NCBI GenBank assembly: GCA_016201285.1
Contig: JACQDE010000086.1
Span: 1 to 64,000, forward strand
Reading direction: 5' to 3'
Source of the DNA: Acidobacteriota bacterium
GTDB taxonomy: Bacteria > Acidobacteriota > Terriglobia > Acidiferrales > UBA7541
DNA: 64,000 nt
A model generated the notes under the pieces. The model was not told where the DNA came from. It did not search any database and worked only from the letters and a program-made list of their open reading frames with translations. Positions 17,070 to 25,683 of the stretch are shown here, one piece after another. The translations under genes were made by a program, and so were the position numbers. The first letter of the stretch is position 1, and each line of letters starts with the position of its first letter.

Positions 17070-18797
17070 ATGAAGGTACACTTCACAATCCGCCCGCTGT
17101 TCGCACTCCTCGCCGCGACCGCGATTCTCTCGCCCGCAGTGTTTGCGCAGGGCCGGGGGACGCCCGCGCCGGACAACGATGCCCGTCTCGTGGATGAAAA
17201 GTCCGGCTCCTTTACGGTCCGCGACGGCCAGCGGCTGCGTCTCTTCACCGACATTGGCAACATCCGTGTGCGCACACAGAATTCCGGCCAGCTCAGTTAT
17301 CGGGTTCGCATTGAGGCCGACGCGCACCAGCCCGGCGCGCAGCAGTATCTTTCGAAGTTTGTCCTCTCCGCCCGCTCGGTTCCGGATGGCGTCTCTATCA
17401 GCGCCCGTGTGCCCTGGCGCGAATTTCGCGGCCGCCTCTGGGTCACGTTCGAGCTCAACATTCCGCGCAACTTCCAGCTCGACCTCACCACCCAGGCCGG
17501 CAATATCGAAACAGAAAGCATCGAAGGTCGCATCTCCCTCGTCACTGCGGGCGGCAATCTGACCGCCGCGCGCGTGGGCGGTCCGGCGCGGCTGGAGACT
17601 CAGGGCGGCCACATCACCGTCCAGGATGTTGCCGCCGACCTGAGCGCCGTTTCTGCCGGCGGCCATCTCACCGTGGGCAACGTGCAGGGTGACGCCGTGA
17701 TCCGCACCGGCGGCGGGCACATTCGCGTGGCCTCCGTCAAAGGGGCCGCGCAGTTGGAGACCAGTGGGGGCAACATCTCCCTCGAGCGCGCTGGCGCCGG
17801 CATCATTGTTCACACCGGCGGGGGCCGCATTGATTTGGGCGAAACTTGGGGGGCCATTCGCGCTTCTACCGCCGGCGGCAACATCGGTGTTCTCAAGGTC
17901 GTCGGTCCCACGCAACTCGATACCGGTGGCGGTAGCATTTGCCTGACCAAGGTGCAAGGTGCCATTCGCGCCTCCACCTCCGCCGGCACCATCACCGCCT
18001 GGTTCGTTCCGGAGGACAAGGGCGGGGCCAAAGCCCGCCCCTACAGCGGCCCGTCGCAGTTGGAGTCGGGTGCCGGCGACATTCTCGTGTACATCCCGCG
18101 CGAGCTCGCGATTACGATTGACGCCACTGTCGAGTCCCCATCCGAGAATCACATTGATGCCGACCCCGCCATTCCGCTCAAAGTGACCTACTCAGGTTCC
18201 GGTTCCTCGGGCCGGATGGTCCGCGGCGAAGCTGCTTTGAACGGTGGCGGCGAAGTTCTGCGCCTCAGAACCATCACTGGCAATATCCGGCTTCGCTACA
18301 GCGATTCGCCGCGCTTGAGCATCGAGCCCGACTACGACCTCCAACGCCGGCAGATCGAGTACCGCCTCAAGATGCACCAGGAGGAATTCGCGCGCCAGTT
18401 CGAAAAGCAGCAGGAATTTGAGCAACAGGCCAGGGCCAAGGCGAAGGAGCTCGAGCGGGAGATGACCCGGCTCCAGGAATGGCAGTGGAAAATCTTAAGT
18501 CTCTGGTCCGATCGTCTGCGCGTGAATTCTGCCGAGCAGAAGCAGCGCCTCACGCGGTCCGTGGCTCCGATTTATCCGCCCCTTGCCAAGCAAAGGTACA
18601 TCGAAGGCCTTGTTCGGCTCGAGGTCTATGTCTCGAGAGAGGGCGCCGTCGAGGACATCAAAGTTCTCAGCGGTAACATGCTTCTGGTCCCGGCGGCGGT
18701 CGAGGCCGTCAAGCAGTGGCGTTACACACCGGTAGCCGTGGACGGTAAGCCGGTCCCGGTGGTCACCACCATTGATATTGAATTCCGCCTGAACTGA
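17070..18797 (+). CDS. DUF4097 beta-helix protein fused to a TonB C-terminal domain
   Basis: About 575 residues. A signal peptide (LFALLAATAILSPAVFAQ) is followed by a DUF4097-type beta-repeat region (~residues 50-400) with many GG-rich turns such as LVTAGGNLTAARVGG and LETQGGHITVQDV. Next is a charged coiled coil (~420-475, QFEKQQEFEQQARAKAKELEREM) and a terminal TonB domain (VAPIYPPLAKQRYIEGLVRLEVYV ... VKQWRYTPVAVDGKPV). It has no N-terminal anchor apart from the signal sequence. Function is unknown, presumably periplasmic. A GTG start at 17061 is also possible. It belongs to the sigma/anti-sigma operon upstream. Confidence 0.8.
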   Translation: MKVHFTIRPLFALLAATAILSPAVFAQGRGTPAPDNDARLVDEKSGSFTVRDGQRLRLFTDIGNIRVRTQNSGQLSYRVRIEADAHQPGAQQYLSKFVLSARSVPDGVSISARVPWREFRGRLWVTFELNIPRNFQLDLTTQAGNIETESIEGRISLVTAGGNLTAARVGGPARLETQGGHITVQDVAADLSAVSAGGHLTVGNVQGDAVIRTGGGHIRVASVKGAAQLETSGGNISLERAGAGIIVHTGGGRIDLGETWGAIRASTAGGNIGVLKVVGPTQLDTGGGSICLTKVQGAIRASTSAGTITAWFVPEDKGGAKARPYSGPSQLESGAGDILVYIPRELAITIDATVESPSENHIDADPAIPLKVTYSGSGSSGRMVRGEAALNGGGEVLRLRTITGNIRLRYSDSPRLSIEPDYDLQRRQIEYRLKMHQEEFARQFEKQQEFEQQARAKAKELEREMTRLQEWQWKILSLWSDRLRVNSAEQKQRLTRSVAPIYPPLAKQRYIEGLVRLEVYVSREGAVEDIKVLSGNMLLVPAAVEAVKQWRYTPVAVDGKPVPVVTTIDIEFRLN

Positions 18798-18856
18798 TCA
18801 ATCCGGGAAGGGGCCAGGGGTCTGTGGGTCGGGCGTTCATTTCACGAGGGGGAAAA

Positions 18857-19633
18857 ATGTGGAGAATGAATTGGAGCCTCCGTCTTGCTGTGGCGTTGGG
18901 GATCGCGCTGCTTTGCTCCACTGCGGTGCGCGCTGAGGCCGGTTTTGTCAACGAGGAATTCGTTCGCACCCTGCCGCTCCCCAGCGGCGGTGTCTTCGTG
19001 CTCTCCAATGTCAACGGCTCGGTCGAAGTGGATACATGGGAGAAGGAAGCGGTCGAGATTCGCGCTCGGAAATCCACCCGCGGGAGATCGCTCGACCTCA
19101 GCCGTGTGAAGATCGTGGTGGATGCTTTGCCGGGCGAAGTCGCCGTGCGCACGCTTTATCCTGAAAATGAGGGTCTCGAAGTCACTGTCGAATTCAAAGT
19201 CCGCGTCCCCGCGCGCGTTGTCCTTAAGCGCGTGGAAACGATCAATGGTTCCGTGCGCGTCCGCGGCGTCGAGGGCGCCGGCCTGCTCCGCTCCGTCAAT
19301 GGAAACGTCGATCTCCTCGATGGCGCCGGCCGCTTCGACGCGCGCTCCACCAACGGCAACGTGCGCATCGAGCTCCGTCAACTCCCGCCCGGCTCACCAA
19401 TTTCAATTGAAACCGTCAATGGGTCTGTAGTGCTCGCCCTTCCGGCTGATGCCGATGCGGAGCTCGATATCCTCAGCATGAACGGTGACTTCCGTTCCGA
19501 GCTCCCAGTCATGCTCCGCGGCCGGCTCGGTTCCCGTGATTTCCGCGGGCGCCTCGGCCGCGGTGGCGATGCTGTGAAAGTACGGACGGTGAATGGTGGC
19601 ATCCGGGTGGTCGCAGCGCGGCCGTCGGTATAA
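18857..19633 (+). CDS. DUF4097-family exported protein
   Basis: 258 residues with a signal peptide (LRLAVALGIALLCSTAVRAEA). The rest is a DUF4097/adhesin-like beta repeat: VNGSVEVDTWEKEAVEIRA, VETINGSVRVRGVEGAG, RSVNGNVDLLDGAG and later similar turns. The ATG at 18857 is supported by a GAGGGGG ribosome-binding site. It sits 59 bases after the DUF4097-TonB fusion and is one of three DUF4097 genes in the window, each in an ECF-sigma gene set. Molecular role is unknown; an envelope-stress association is inferred from neighbours. Confidence 0.8.
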   Translation: MWRMNWSLRLAVALGIALLCSTAVRAEAGFVNEEFVRTLPLPSGGVFVLSNVNGSVEVDTWEKEAVEIRARKSTRGRSLDLSRVKIVVDALPGEVAVRTLYPENEGLEVTVEFKVRVPARVVLKRVETINGSVRVRGVEGAGLLRSVNGNVDLLDGAGRFDARSTNGNVRIELRQLPPGSPISIETVNGSVVLALPADADAELDILSMNGDFRSELPVMLRGRLGSRDFRGRLGRGGDAVKVRTVNGGIRVVAARPSV

Positions 19634-19642
19634 GCCCGGCGT

Positions 19643-19660
19643 CAGATCCGCCTCGGGCGG
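19643..19660 (+). repeat. dispersed repeat copy, outside the integrative element
   Basis: AGATCCGCCTCGGGCGG at 19644-19660 matches the end of a repeat found several times between 27.3 and 29.0 kb (for example 28946-28967). Its core CCGCC-TCG-GGCGG can fold into a short hairpin. Further GC palindromes follow to about 19715, just before the PDZ gene. Confidence 0.55.
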
Positions 19661-19728
19661 GTAGTTTCGGGGCGGGCGGCGCTGCGCCCCGCTTCCATCG
19701 GGGCGGCGGCCCGCAATTAGGAGGAAGC

Positions 19729-20868
19729 ATGAAAAGAAAAACCTGCGTTTTACTCGGCGCTGTCGCCTTGCTCGCGCACTCACTCGCGGCCCAGCCCGCC
19801 CGCTCTAGTCAGAATTCCGTTTCCGGTGCCTCGGCCGATGTTCGTTCTTCCGTGACGGAAACGCTCGATTCCGCAGCCGTGGCAGCGCAGGCGGAACGCC
19901 CCGGCCTTTTCGGGGAAGTCGGGCAGGTCCAGGGCGACGTGCAGGCGGCACTCGCAAAGGCTCAGGCCGAACTTGCCCGCGCGATGGAAGAGGTTAGGCG
20001 CAAGGCGGCTGCTCATCAGAAAGACATTGCCGCCAAGCTCGCTGTTCACCGCGGCGCCATGCTGGCCGACTTGCAGGCCCGCAAGGCGGAGCTGTCCGTG
20101 CTCGCCCAGGAAAGAGCCTCCCGCGTCATGGAGCCCCTCCTTTCGGTCGAAGAGTCCGAGGGTGGGTGGCTCGGCGTTCAAATTGCCGACGTGGACGCGC
20201 AGAAAGTGAAGGACCTGAAGCTCCCGGCCGAGCGCGGCGTGCTCATCACCGAAGTGGATTCCGATAGCCCCGCCGCCAAGGCCGGGCTTAAGGTCAACGA
20301 TGTCGTCACCGAGTTCAACGGCCAGCGCGTGGAGAGCGCCACTCAATTCCGCCGCATGGTGCGCGAATCGCTTGCTGGCCGCATCGCTCAGCTCACCGTT
20401 TGGCGCGATGGCCGCGCGCAATCGCTTTCCGCCACTCTTGGCGGCCGCCGCGACCGTGCTGACTCGGCCATTCGTATCTTCGGCCCGCGCGATTTCGACT
20501 TCGAGTTTTCCATGCCCGAAATCTTCACCCCGCGCGCGCCCGTGCTTGGCATCAACGCGGAAGACATCAGCGGACAACTCGGCGCTTACTTCGGCGCTCC
20601 CGGCGGCGAGGGCATTCTGGTCCGTGAAGTGAATTCCGGTTCCCCTGCGGAGAAGGCGGGCATGAAGGCCGGCGACGTCATCACCAGAATTGACGGTGAC
20701 CGCATCCGGTCGCTTAACGAACTCCGCGAAAAACTACGTGCCAAGCGCGAGCAGAAAACCGTCAGCGTCGGCGTCATCCGCAAGGGCTCGGAAGTCTCTC
20801 TGAACGTCGAGATCGAGCAGCCCCGCCCGCCCGAGCACCGCCGCATCGCTCGCCGCTCGGCTCTCTGA
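19729..20868 (+). CDS. exported double-PDZ protein
   Basis: 379 residues. A signal peptide (VLLGAVALLAHSLAAQ) is followed by an Ala/Lys/Glu-rich helical stretch (~68-135) and two PDZ domains. PDZ1 covers ~146-240 (GGWLGVQIADV ... SPAAKAGLKVNDVVTEFNG) and PDZ2 ~272-365 (LGINAEDI ... SPAEKAGMKAGDVITRIDG). There is no trypsin-like protease domain, so it is not a complete HtrA/DegP. It may bind C-termini of envelope proteins. It ends the first sigma-factor module and is followed by a strong terminator. Confidence 0.85.
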   Translation: MKRKTCVLLGAVALLAHSLAAQPARSSQNSVSGASADVRSSVTETLDSAAVAAQAERPGLFGEVGQVQGDVQAALAKAQAELARAMEEVRRKAAAHQKDIAAKLAVHRGAMLADLQARKAELSVLAQERASRVMEPLLSVEESEGGWLGVQIADVDAQKVKDLKLPAERGVLITEVDSDSPAAKAGLKVNDVVTEFNGQRVESATQFRRMVRESLAGRIAQLTVWRDGRAQSLSATLGGRRDRADSAIRIFGPRDFDFEFSMPEIFTPRAPVLGINAEDISGQLGAYFGAPGGEGILVREVNSGSPAEKAGMKAGDVITRIDGDRIRSLNELREKLRAKREQKTVSVGVIRKGSEVSLNVEIEQPRPPEHRRIARRSAL

Positions 20869-20892
20869 AAGCTGTGGCTCGCAGAAAAGCAA

Positions 20893-20916
20893 AGGCCCGG
20901 ACTCCGGTCCGGGCCT
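20893..20916. terminator. bidirectional intrinsic terminator
   Basis: A perfect 10-bp stem, AGGCCCGGAC (20893-20902) against 20907-20916, closed by a TCCG loop. A pyrimidine-rich stretch (ctgtctttctcgtt) follows on the plus strand and an A-rich stretch precedes it, so it can serve both convergent genes: the double-PDZ gene and the secreted-protein gene. Confidence 0.8.
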
Positions 20917-20955
20917 CTGTCTTTCTCGTTCCCATTCTTTCGGGCCGCGCCGTGC

Positions 20956-21681
20956 CTATTCGCGACGGATTTCTGCTTTCGACGTCGGCACGGCCAGCCG
21001 CACCAGCCGCCCGTTGCTGACGTACAATTCAATCTCCAGGTCGGCGCTCTTCACCCGCAGTAATTCCGCTTTGATACCCTCGATTTCCTGTGGCCCGCTC
21101 CATTCCACGGTCACTGTGCCCGGCGTCTGGTCCTGCGGAATGAGCACCGCAAACGTCTGCGCCCCTTTCGCGTTCCAGTCGTAGAGCCGCGCCAGAATCC
21201 CGTAGTGGTGGTATAGGTTGTTGTCGAGGATCACCACCTGCGGCGAGTCGAACTGAAATTCCTGCGTGAACGGCTGGGAGCCTTCTGTCCTCAACTCCAT
21301 CCTTGCGCTGCTGCCCACAAAGTTGATCGCGCCGGACACTTTCTTTGGCCCCTGGCTGGACCATTGGTAGTTGAGCGGGCGCCCGTCGGCAGCCAGCCGC
21401 AGCTCCGCGCTCACCTGCGTCGTGCCCCCGCCGGGGATCTTGATTTCCACGCTCCCGCGCGAAATCCAATCGCTTCCGCTCGGCGTGACCGCGAACTCCT
21501 CGGTGCCCACCTGCTGCCCGTCGTAGAGCAGCCGGAACTTTCCCCGATCACCGATTACCACGCCCGGCTCCGTTGGCGCCGCTTTGCTCTTGCTTCCGGG
21601 GCCGTCTTGTCCCGCTGCGCTCCACGGCAGCGCCAGCACCATCGCGCACGAGAATGCGGCGATTCCACTCAATCGTTTCAT
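20956..21681 (-). CDS. exported protein of unknown function
   Basis: 241 residues with a signal peptide (IAAFSCAMVLALPWSAAGQ). The mature part has beta-rich segments such as GKFRLLYDGQQVGTEEF and VSAELRLAADGRPLNYQW, and reads like periplasmic lipid- or polysaccharide-handling beta proteins. I cannot assign a family. Its ATG overlaps the aroK stop by four bases (ATGA), so it is translationally coupled to shikimate kinase, an unexpected pairing. Confidence 0.7.
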   Translation of the reverse strand: MKRLSGIAAFSCAMVLALPWSAAGQDGPGSKSKAAPTEPGVVIGDRGKFRLLYDGQQVGTEEFAVTPSGSDWISRGSVEIKIPGGGTTQVSAELRLAADGRPLNYQWSSQGPKKVSGAINFVGSSARMELRTEGSQPFTQEFQFDSPQVVILDNNLYHHYGILARLYDWNAKGAQTFAVLIPQDQTPGTVTVEWSGPQEIEGIKAELLRVKSADLEIELYVSNGRLVRLAVPTSKAEIRRE

Positions 21682-22229
21682 GTGGTCACCTTCTCAAAGT
21701 GGCCTCGCGCCAGGATTTGCTCCACCACGCGCCGCGGCTCCGCCGTGCCGTCCACGCGATAGTCCGCTTGCTCGTAAAATGGAAGCCGCTGCTCGTAGAG
21801 TTGCCGGAAGCTCGCCTCATCTCGGAAGAGCGGGCGGTTGGTGATGGTTGCGCAGCGTGCCAGCAGATGCTCGATGGGGCAATGGAGCCAGACGACGGCA
21901 CAGCCCGTGCTGCGCAGTACCGCAAAGCTTTCCGGCTGAGCAAAAGTTCCTCCGCCCAGCGCCACCACGGTTGGCCGCTCGCGCTCGGCGGCTTCCCCCA
22001 GCGTCCGCACCAGTGTCTGGTGTTCCAGCTCACGGAAGGCCGGTTCGCCCAGCCGTTCGAAGATGGCTGGAATGCTCACCCCGGCCCGCTCCTCGATCAC
22101 TGCGTCCAGGTCCACGAAATGCCAGCCCATCTGCCGGGCCAGCAACTGGCCGACAGTGGTCTTCCCGCTGCCCATGAACCCTGCCAGGCAAATCAGTTTT
22201 CGGTTGCGTATTTCGCCGGCCGGCGGCAT
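21678..22229 (-). CDS. aroK: shikimate kinase
   Basis: 183 residues. The Walker A loop is GFMGSGKTT, followed by FVDLDAVIEERAG (shikimate-binding Asp), the FRELEHQTL segment with the substrate-binding Arg/Glu, VALGGGTF, and the lid region TITNRPLF. It phosphorylates shikimate in aromatic amino-acid synthesis. It is the fourth gene of a leftward cluster after sigma factor, anti-sigma factor and DUF4097 protein; the gap to DUF4097 is about 29 bases. Confidence 0.9.
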   Translation of the reverse strand: MPPAGEIRNRKLICLAGFMGSGKTTVGQLLARQMGWHFVDLDAVIEERAGVSIPAIFERLGEPAFRELEHQTLVRTLGEAAERERPTVVALGGGTFAQPESFAVLRSTGCAVVWLHCPIEHLLARCATITNRPLFRDEASFRQLYEQRLPFYEQADYRVDGTAEPRRVVEQILARGHFEKVTT

Positions 22230-22258
22230 CTCGCTCGGTCGTGATCGGATTTGTTCAG

Positions 22259-23140
22259 TTAACGCTTTCGGATGGAGATTGTACCACTGAAAGAGGTCAG
22301 TTCGACGCGCGCCGCCCCGGAATTAAATGTCCCGAACAGGCTGTTCGAGATTCCCGGCGTCGTGCGCCGTTCGTGCGAGGGAGGGGTCAGGGTCAGCGAA
22401 GGTTCCCGGTCCACCTTCCCATAAATGGATGTCGCGCGCAGGTCAAACGAATCGCTCTCCGTGTACCGCACCTCGATCGGTCCCCGGTGGTTCTTCAGCA
22501 CGTAGGCTCCCCCCGGAAGGAAATCCCCATCAAAAAAGATGCTGCCGGAATATGTTTGCGCGCGCACGTTCGGGCTTATCGGCTGGATCAGCCGCAGGTT
22601 TCCGCTGATGGAATTCACCTCGATCCGCCCGGCGCACCGCACGCACACCAGCGAGCCGCTCACCGTCTTCACCACCAGGTATCCCGCCACTTCCTCCAGC
22701 TTCACGTCGGCCAGCACCGTCTCAAAAGTCAGATCGCCGGACACCCGCTCCACCACCACCATTCCGGCGTCGTTCCGGATTTGCAGCTCGGTCTCCTCGG
22801 GCACGCTGATTTCGAAGTCGGCTTTCAGTTCCGCCGGCGTCACGCTCTGGTTCAGCACGTGTGTCGTGATGTCAATCCGGTTGCCCCGCTGTTCCACGTC
22901 CACTTCCACTTTGTCGCTCGCGTGTTCCGACACCACCTGGATTTCATTCTTCTGCCAGGACTTCACCGTGATGCGGCCGTTGTCGTTGTGCACCATCACA
23001 ACCGGCCTTATGCTTACGTCGAACTTTCTTTCCACGCGGTGCGCGAAAGCGGCCGGAGCCGCTGCCAGAAGAAGGATTCCGCCCATCGCCCACGCAGCAG
23101 CCTGCGCGCGCACCTTCCCGGGTTCTCTTCCTGCGTTCAT
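22259..23140 (-). CDS. DUF4097-family exported protein (module 2)
   Basis: 293 residues. A signal peptide (GGILLLAAAPAAFAH) leads into DUF4097-type beta repeats: VHNDNGRITVKSWQKNEIQV, RNDAGMVVVERVSGDLTFETV, VKTVSGSLVCVRCAGRIEVNSISGNLRL. The ATG overlaps the end of the anti-sigma gene by four bases (23137-23140). Its position after a sigma/anti-sigma pair repeats the arrangement of module 1 on the opposite strand. Function unknown. Confidence 0.8.
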   Translation of the reverse strand: MNAGREPGKVRAQAAAWAMGGILLLAAAPAAFAHRVERKFDVSIRPVVMVHNDNGRITVKSWQKNEIQVVSEHASDKVEVDVEQRGNRIDITTHVLNQSVTPAELKADFEISVPEETELQIRNDAGMVVVERVSGDLTFETVLADVKLEEVAGYLVVKTVSGSLVCVRCAGRIEVNSISGNLRLIQPISPNVRAQTYSGSIFFDGDFLPGGAYVLKNHRGPIEVRYTESDSFDLRATSIYGKVDREPSLTLTPPSHERRTTPGISNSLFGTFNSGAARVELTSFSGTISIRKR

Positions 23141-23787
23141 TCCTCGCCTCCCGTTCCGCGCTCCGTCATCGTCGCCAGCAAATCTGCCTTCTGCTGGTAA
23201 GCCGAATAGAGATACTCCCGCGCCATCTGGTTGTGGGGTTCTTCCCGCACGGTTTTTTCACACACGGCGATGAACTTGTCAACAATCGCCAGGTTATCCC
23301 GGTAAGTAGCCACCACCGCCGGGTCATGCCGGTGCAGCGCCGCCACTTCTTTCTGTTCCGCCTGCGCATACTGCGGTTGCAGCATCAGTGCGGGCGGCTG
23401 CGGCCGATCCAGTACCATCGCTTCCTGCAGCGGCGTTGTCGACAGGTTCCCCAGCAGCAGCGCCGCCAACAACACGGTCACGTAGGCGCCCGCCAATGCC
23501 GGCCGCGGCAAGATGGCGAAGAGATCCATAAACCACTCGCCGAGGCCGCGCTGGCGGATCAACCCCTCGGTCTCGAGCTGCGCCCGCAGCGCCGTCCAAA
23601 CGCGTTCCGAAGGCGCGGGCATCTCGGCCGCAAGTTCGGCCCCCGACTCTGCAATCGCTTCCATCTCCGCGATAAACCTGCGGCACCGCGTGCACTCGTT
23701 TATGTGCGCGGCCGCGGCCGGCTGTCGGCCGCCTTCCATCCACTGCTCCGAATACTGAAGAAACTCATGGCACTGCATGGTGTTCAT
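23137..23787 (-). CDS. zinc-finger membrane anti-sigma factor (module 2)
   Basis: 216 residues. The zf-HC2-like motif is MQCHEF ... HINECTRCRRF (H-x3-C-x2-C). One transmembrane helix follows at ~120 (LAGAYVTVLLAALLLGNL), then a helical periplasmic domain with EPHNQMAREYLYSAYQQKADLL, which is tetratricopeptide-like. It should hold the ECF sigma factor encoded 33 bases upstream. Translation of the DUF4097 gene is coupled to it through the ATGA overlap. Confidence 0.85.
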   Translation of the reverse strand: MNTMQCHEFLQYSEQWMEGGRQPAAAAHINECTRCRRFIAEMEAIAESGAELAAEMPAPSERVWTALRAQLETEGLIRQRGLGEWFMDLFAILPRPALAGAYVTVLLAALLLGNLSTTPLQEAMVLDRPQPPALMLQPQYAQAEQKEVAALHRHDPAVVATYRDNLAIVDKFIAVCEKTVREEPHNQMAREYLYSAYQQKADLLATMTERGTGGEE

Positions 23788-23820
23788 CCTTCATCAATTC
23801 CGGTCTCTTGCTCTGTTGAT

Positions 23821-24534
23821 CTATCCTCTTTCATCGGGTGTTGGCTTTGTATCCGGGACGTCTCGCTCCTGTTTCGCCGCCTCGCGCTTCTCTCGGGCCT
23901 TCGCTCGTTCCGCTTCGTGCAGCAGCTCCCGCAGCCGCATCCGCGCTTTGTGCAGTTGCGATTTCGAATTCCCGATCGAACATCCCATGATCCCGGCGAT
24001 TTCGTTGTGCTCGTATCCTTGCACGTCGTGCAGCACGAACACTGTTTTGTACCCGGGCGGCAGTTGCTCGATCGCTCGTCCCAGATTCACCCGGTCAATC
24101 GACCCGGTCAGCAACTGGTCCGGCCCGCCGATGTCTTTCCGCGGACCGCCGCTCTCTTCGTCCGGTTCTGTGGCCTCGTCCAGCGACGTTTCCGGCAGGC
24201 TCTTTTTCCGCAGCCGCATCAGCACTACGTTCACGGTCAGCCGGTGCAGCCAGGTCGAAAACGCGGACTCGCCGCGGAACGTTTGGATTTTCCGGAAAAG
24301 CTGGAGGAACGCTTCCTGCGTCAGATCTTCCGCTTCCGCCGTGTTTCCTACCATTCGCAAGCAGAGCGAGTACACGCGACGGTTGTGCAATCGGTACAGC
24401 CGTTCAAACGCCGCCGCATCACCGCGCTGCGCCTGGCGGATGGCGTCCGCTTCCGTCAGCTCGCCGGCTTCGATTCGTCTCGTTCGGGCCACGGTCCCGT
24501 CCGGGACGCATCCGTATGATGGGATGCTCCCCAC
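23821..24534 (-). CDS. ECF RNA polymerase sigma factor (module 2)
   Basis: 237 residues. Region 2 has [40 protein letters not shown], then [20 protein letters not shown]. Region 4 has [45 protein letters not shown] charged tail follows ([16 protein letters not shown]). It is RpoE-like and paired with the downstream anti-sigma gene. About 240 bases upstream, to the end of the next gene, hold no gene; I see only GC-rich inverted repeats there. Confidence 0.9.
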   Translation of the reverse strand: MGSIPSYGCVPDGTVARTRRIEAGELTEADAIRQAQRGDAAAFERLYRLHNRRVYSLCLRMVGNTAEAEDLTQEAFLQLFRKIQTFRGESAFSTWLHRLTVNVVLMRLRKKSLPETSLDEATEPDEESGGPRKDIGGPDQLLTGSIDRVNLGRAIEQLPPGYKTVFVLHDVQGYEHNEIAGIMGCSIGNSKSQLHKARMRLRELLHEAERAKAREKREAAKQERDVPDTKPTPDERG

Positions 24535-24773
24535 GCTCCTGAAGTTGTCCCTGCTGTTGATCTTGCGTCCCGCGGCCGCAAACCGGTTGCGTACGGATCA
24601 GGCTTGCGCGGGAATTCCCGTCCCCGGTCGTTTTCGGACCGGCCTTCGCACCGGGGCAGGGATGCTTATTGTCGCCGGAATCGCCCCGTGCGTCTATCGT
24701 CTCGCGATGGTTCTTTGGGAAGGCTCCACGCCGCCGGCCGGGATCTCAGGGAAGCCGGGGGCGGCCGTGTGTG

Positions 24774-25526
24774 TCAATATCGCGGCGGAACCGGCGTAAT
24801 CAATTGCGCGCTCAAGTGTTGCGCACTCTTGGTGCCGGCTAGTTTGGTGGCCTGTTCTTCAGCCGGCGAGGTGGGAATCCCCCGAAGTTGCTGCTGAAAG
24901 ACCGCAAACCGTTCCTCAGACATGCCCCGCAGGAAGCACTTCATCACAACGATCGCTTCTCGCAGGCACGTGTTCAGGTCGTAGTGCAAGTGATCAAGTT
25001 CCTGCCACGCTGCCCGGGGCTCCACGCTCTGGTTTTCGGCAATCTCTTTCGAAGTCGTCTTGAATTGCCGTGTTAGGCCATCCACGGCCGCCTGTAGCAC
25101 TCGCAGCTTGTGGAAGAAGCGCAGCCGTGTGCTCAGCAGCAGCTTGTGCAGCAGCCACTGGAGTGCGGCCGCCATTCGCGCATCGGAGTGTCGGAAGTTG
25201 GAGGCTGTCAGGGGCAACACCACGGGCAACGCGGACATCCGCCCCCCGTGCTCTTTCATTCCCCGGATCAGGATTCCCACTTTCCAGGCCAGCCGCTCGC
25301 CCAGCTCCCCGCACACGCCGGCCTGCTCGCGCGCCTGCACCAACTGCCCGTTCGACCGCAGCCGCATCGCTTCGTCCAGAGCCACGCTCATCATCGTGTA
25401 CGTCGCTTCCAGCGACACCACCACGTCACGAAAAAGCTGCTGCCGGTCACCGGGCAAGCGCGAAACCCACTCCGCATGAACACAGTCCTCCGCCGGGATG
25501 TTTCGTTGGCCACCAGAGTTTCCCAC
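24774..25526 (-). CDS. helical protein of unknown function
   Basis: About 250 residues, mostly helix, with no signal peptide or membrane segment. Recognisable features are only amphipathic helices (LFRDVVVSLEATYTMMSVAL, LLHKLLLSTRLRFFHKLRVL, LNTCLREAIVVMKCFLRGM). I do not know the family. The start is a GTG at 25524-25526 preceded by GGAGGA, chosen over a longer frame to 25868 that would run through attL and the integrase gene. A TATAAT box lies just upstream. Before the element inserted, this gene was divergent from lysS. Confidence 0.65.
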   Translation of the reverse strand: MGNSGGQRNIPAEDCVHAEWVSRLPGDRQQLFRDVVVSLEATYTMMSVALDEAMRLRSNGQLVQAREQAGVCGELGERLAWKVGILIRGMKEHGGRMSALPVVLPLTASNFRHSDARMAAALQWLLHKLLLSTRLRFFHKLRVLQAAVDGLTRQFKTTSKEIAENQSVEPRAAWQELDHLHYDLNTCLREAIVVMKCFLRGMSEERFAVFQQQLRGIPTSPAEEQATKLAGTKSAQHLSAQLITPVPPRY

Positions 25527-25551
25527 CGTTCCTCCGAGCCCGCCTTTGCCT

Positions 25552-25557
25552 ATTATA
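25552..25557 (-). promoter_or_regulatory. -10 box of the 24774-25526 gene
   Basis: TATAAT on the minus strand, 25 bases before the GTG start, leaving room for the GGAGGA ribosome-binding site at 25530-25535. No clear -35 hexamer is seen at 16-18 bases. It lies just outside the left end of the integrated element. Confidence 0.45.
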
Positions 25558-25607
25558 CTCAACGCGCCTCGGGCCCACCGCTTTTCTTTCCCTCGGCTAC
25601 GGTGCCT

Positions 25608-25631
25608 GTCCTTGACGCTTTCCGAACCCCC
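25608..25631 (+). repeat. attL core, 24-bp direct repeat
   Basis: Starts GTCCTTGACGCTTTCCGAAC and ends in CCCC; identical to 30023-30046. It includes TTGACG, which is the -35 hexamer of lysS in the right copy. Here no -10 box follows at a suitable distance, so this copy is promoter-dead. Confidence 0.85.
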
Positions 25632-25664
25632 GGAGAGCGCCACGGCAGCGGCCAGCGCAAGCCC

Positions 25665-25683
25665 GGTGTCCAGCAGGTGTCCA
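25665..25683 (+). repeat. two 8-bp sites, putative integrase arm sites (left)
   Basis: GGTGTCCA occurs at 25665-25672 and 25676-25683, 11 bases apart, about one helical turn, between attL and the integrase start. The last base of the second copy is the A of the integrase ATG. The same 8-mer or its complement occurs four times next to attR. I infer recombinase arm-type binding sites, which could also repress integrase expression. Confidence 0.5.

Noticed and set aside
25110-25682. An upstream extension of the integrase N-terminal frame
   Set aside because: It is antisense to the 24774-25526 gene and crosses attL; the arm-binding domain starts at the 25683 ATG.
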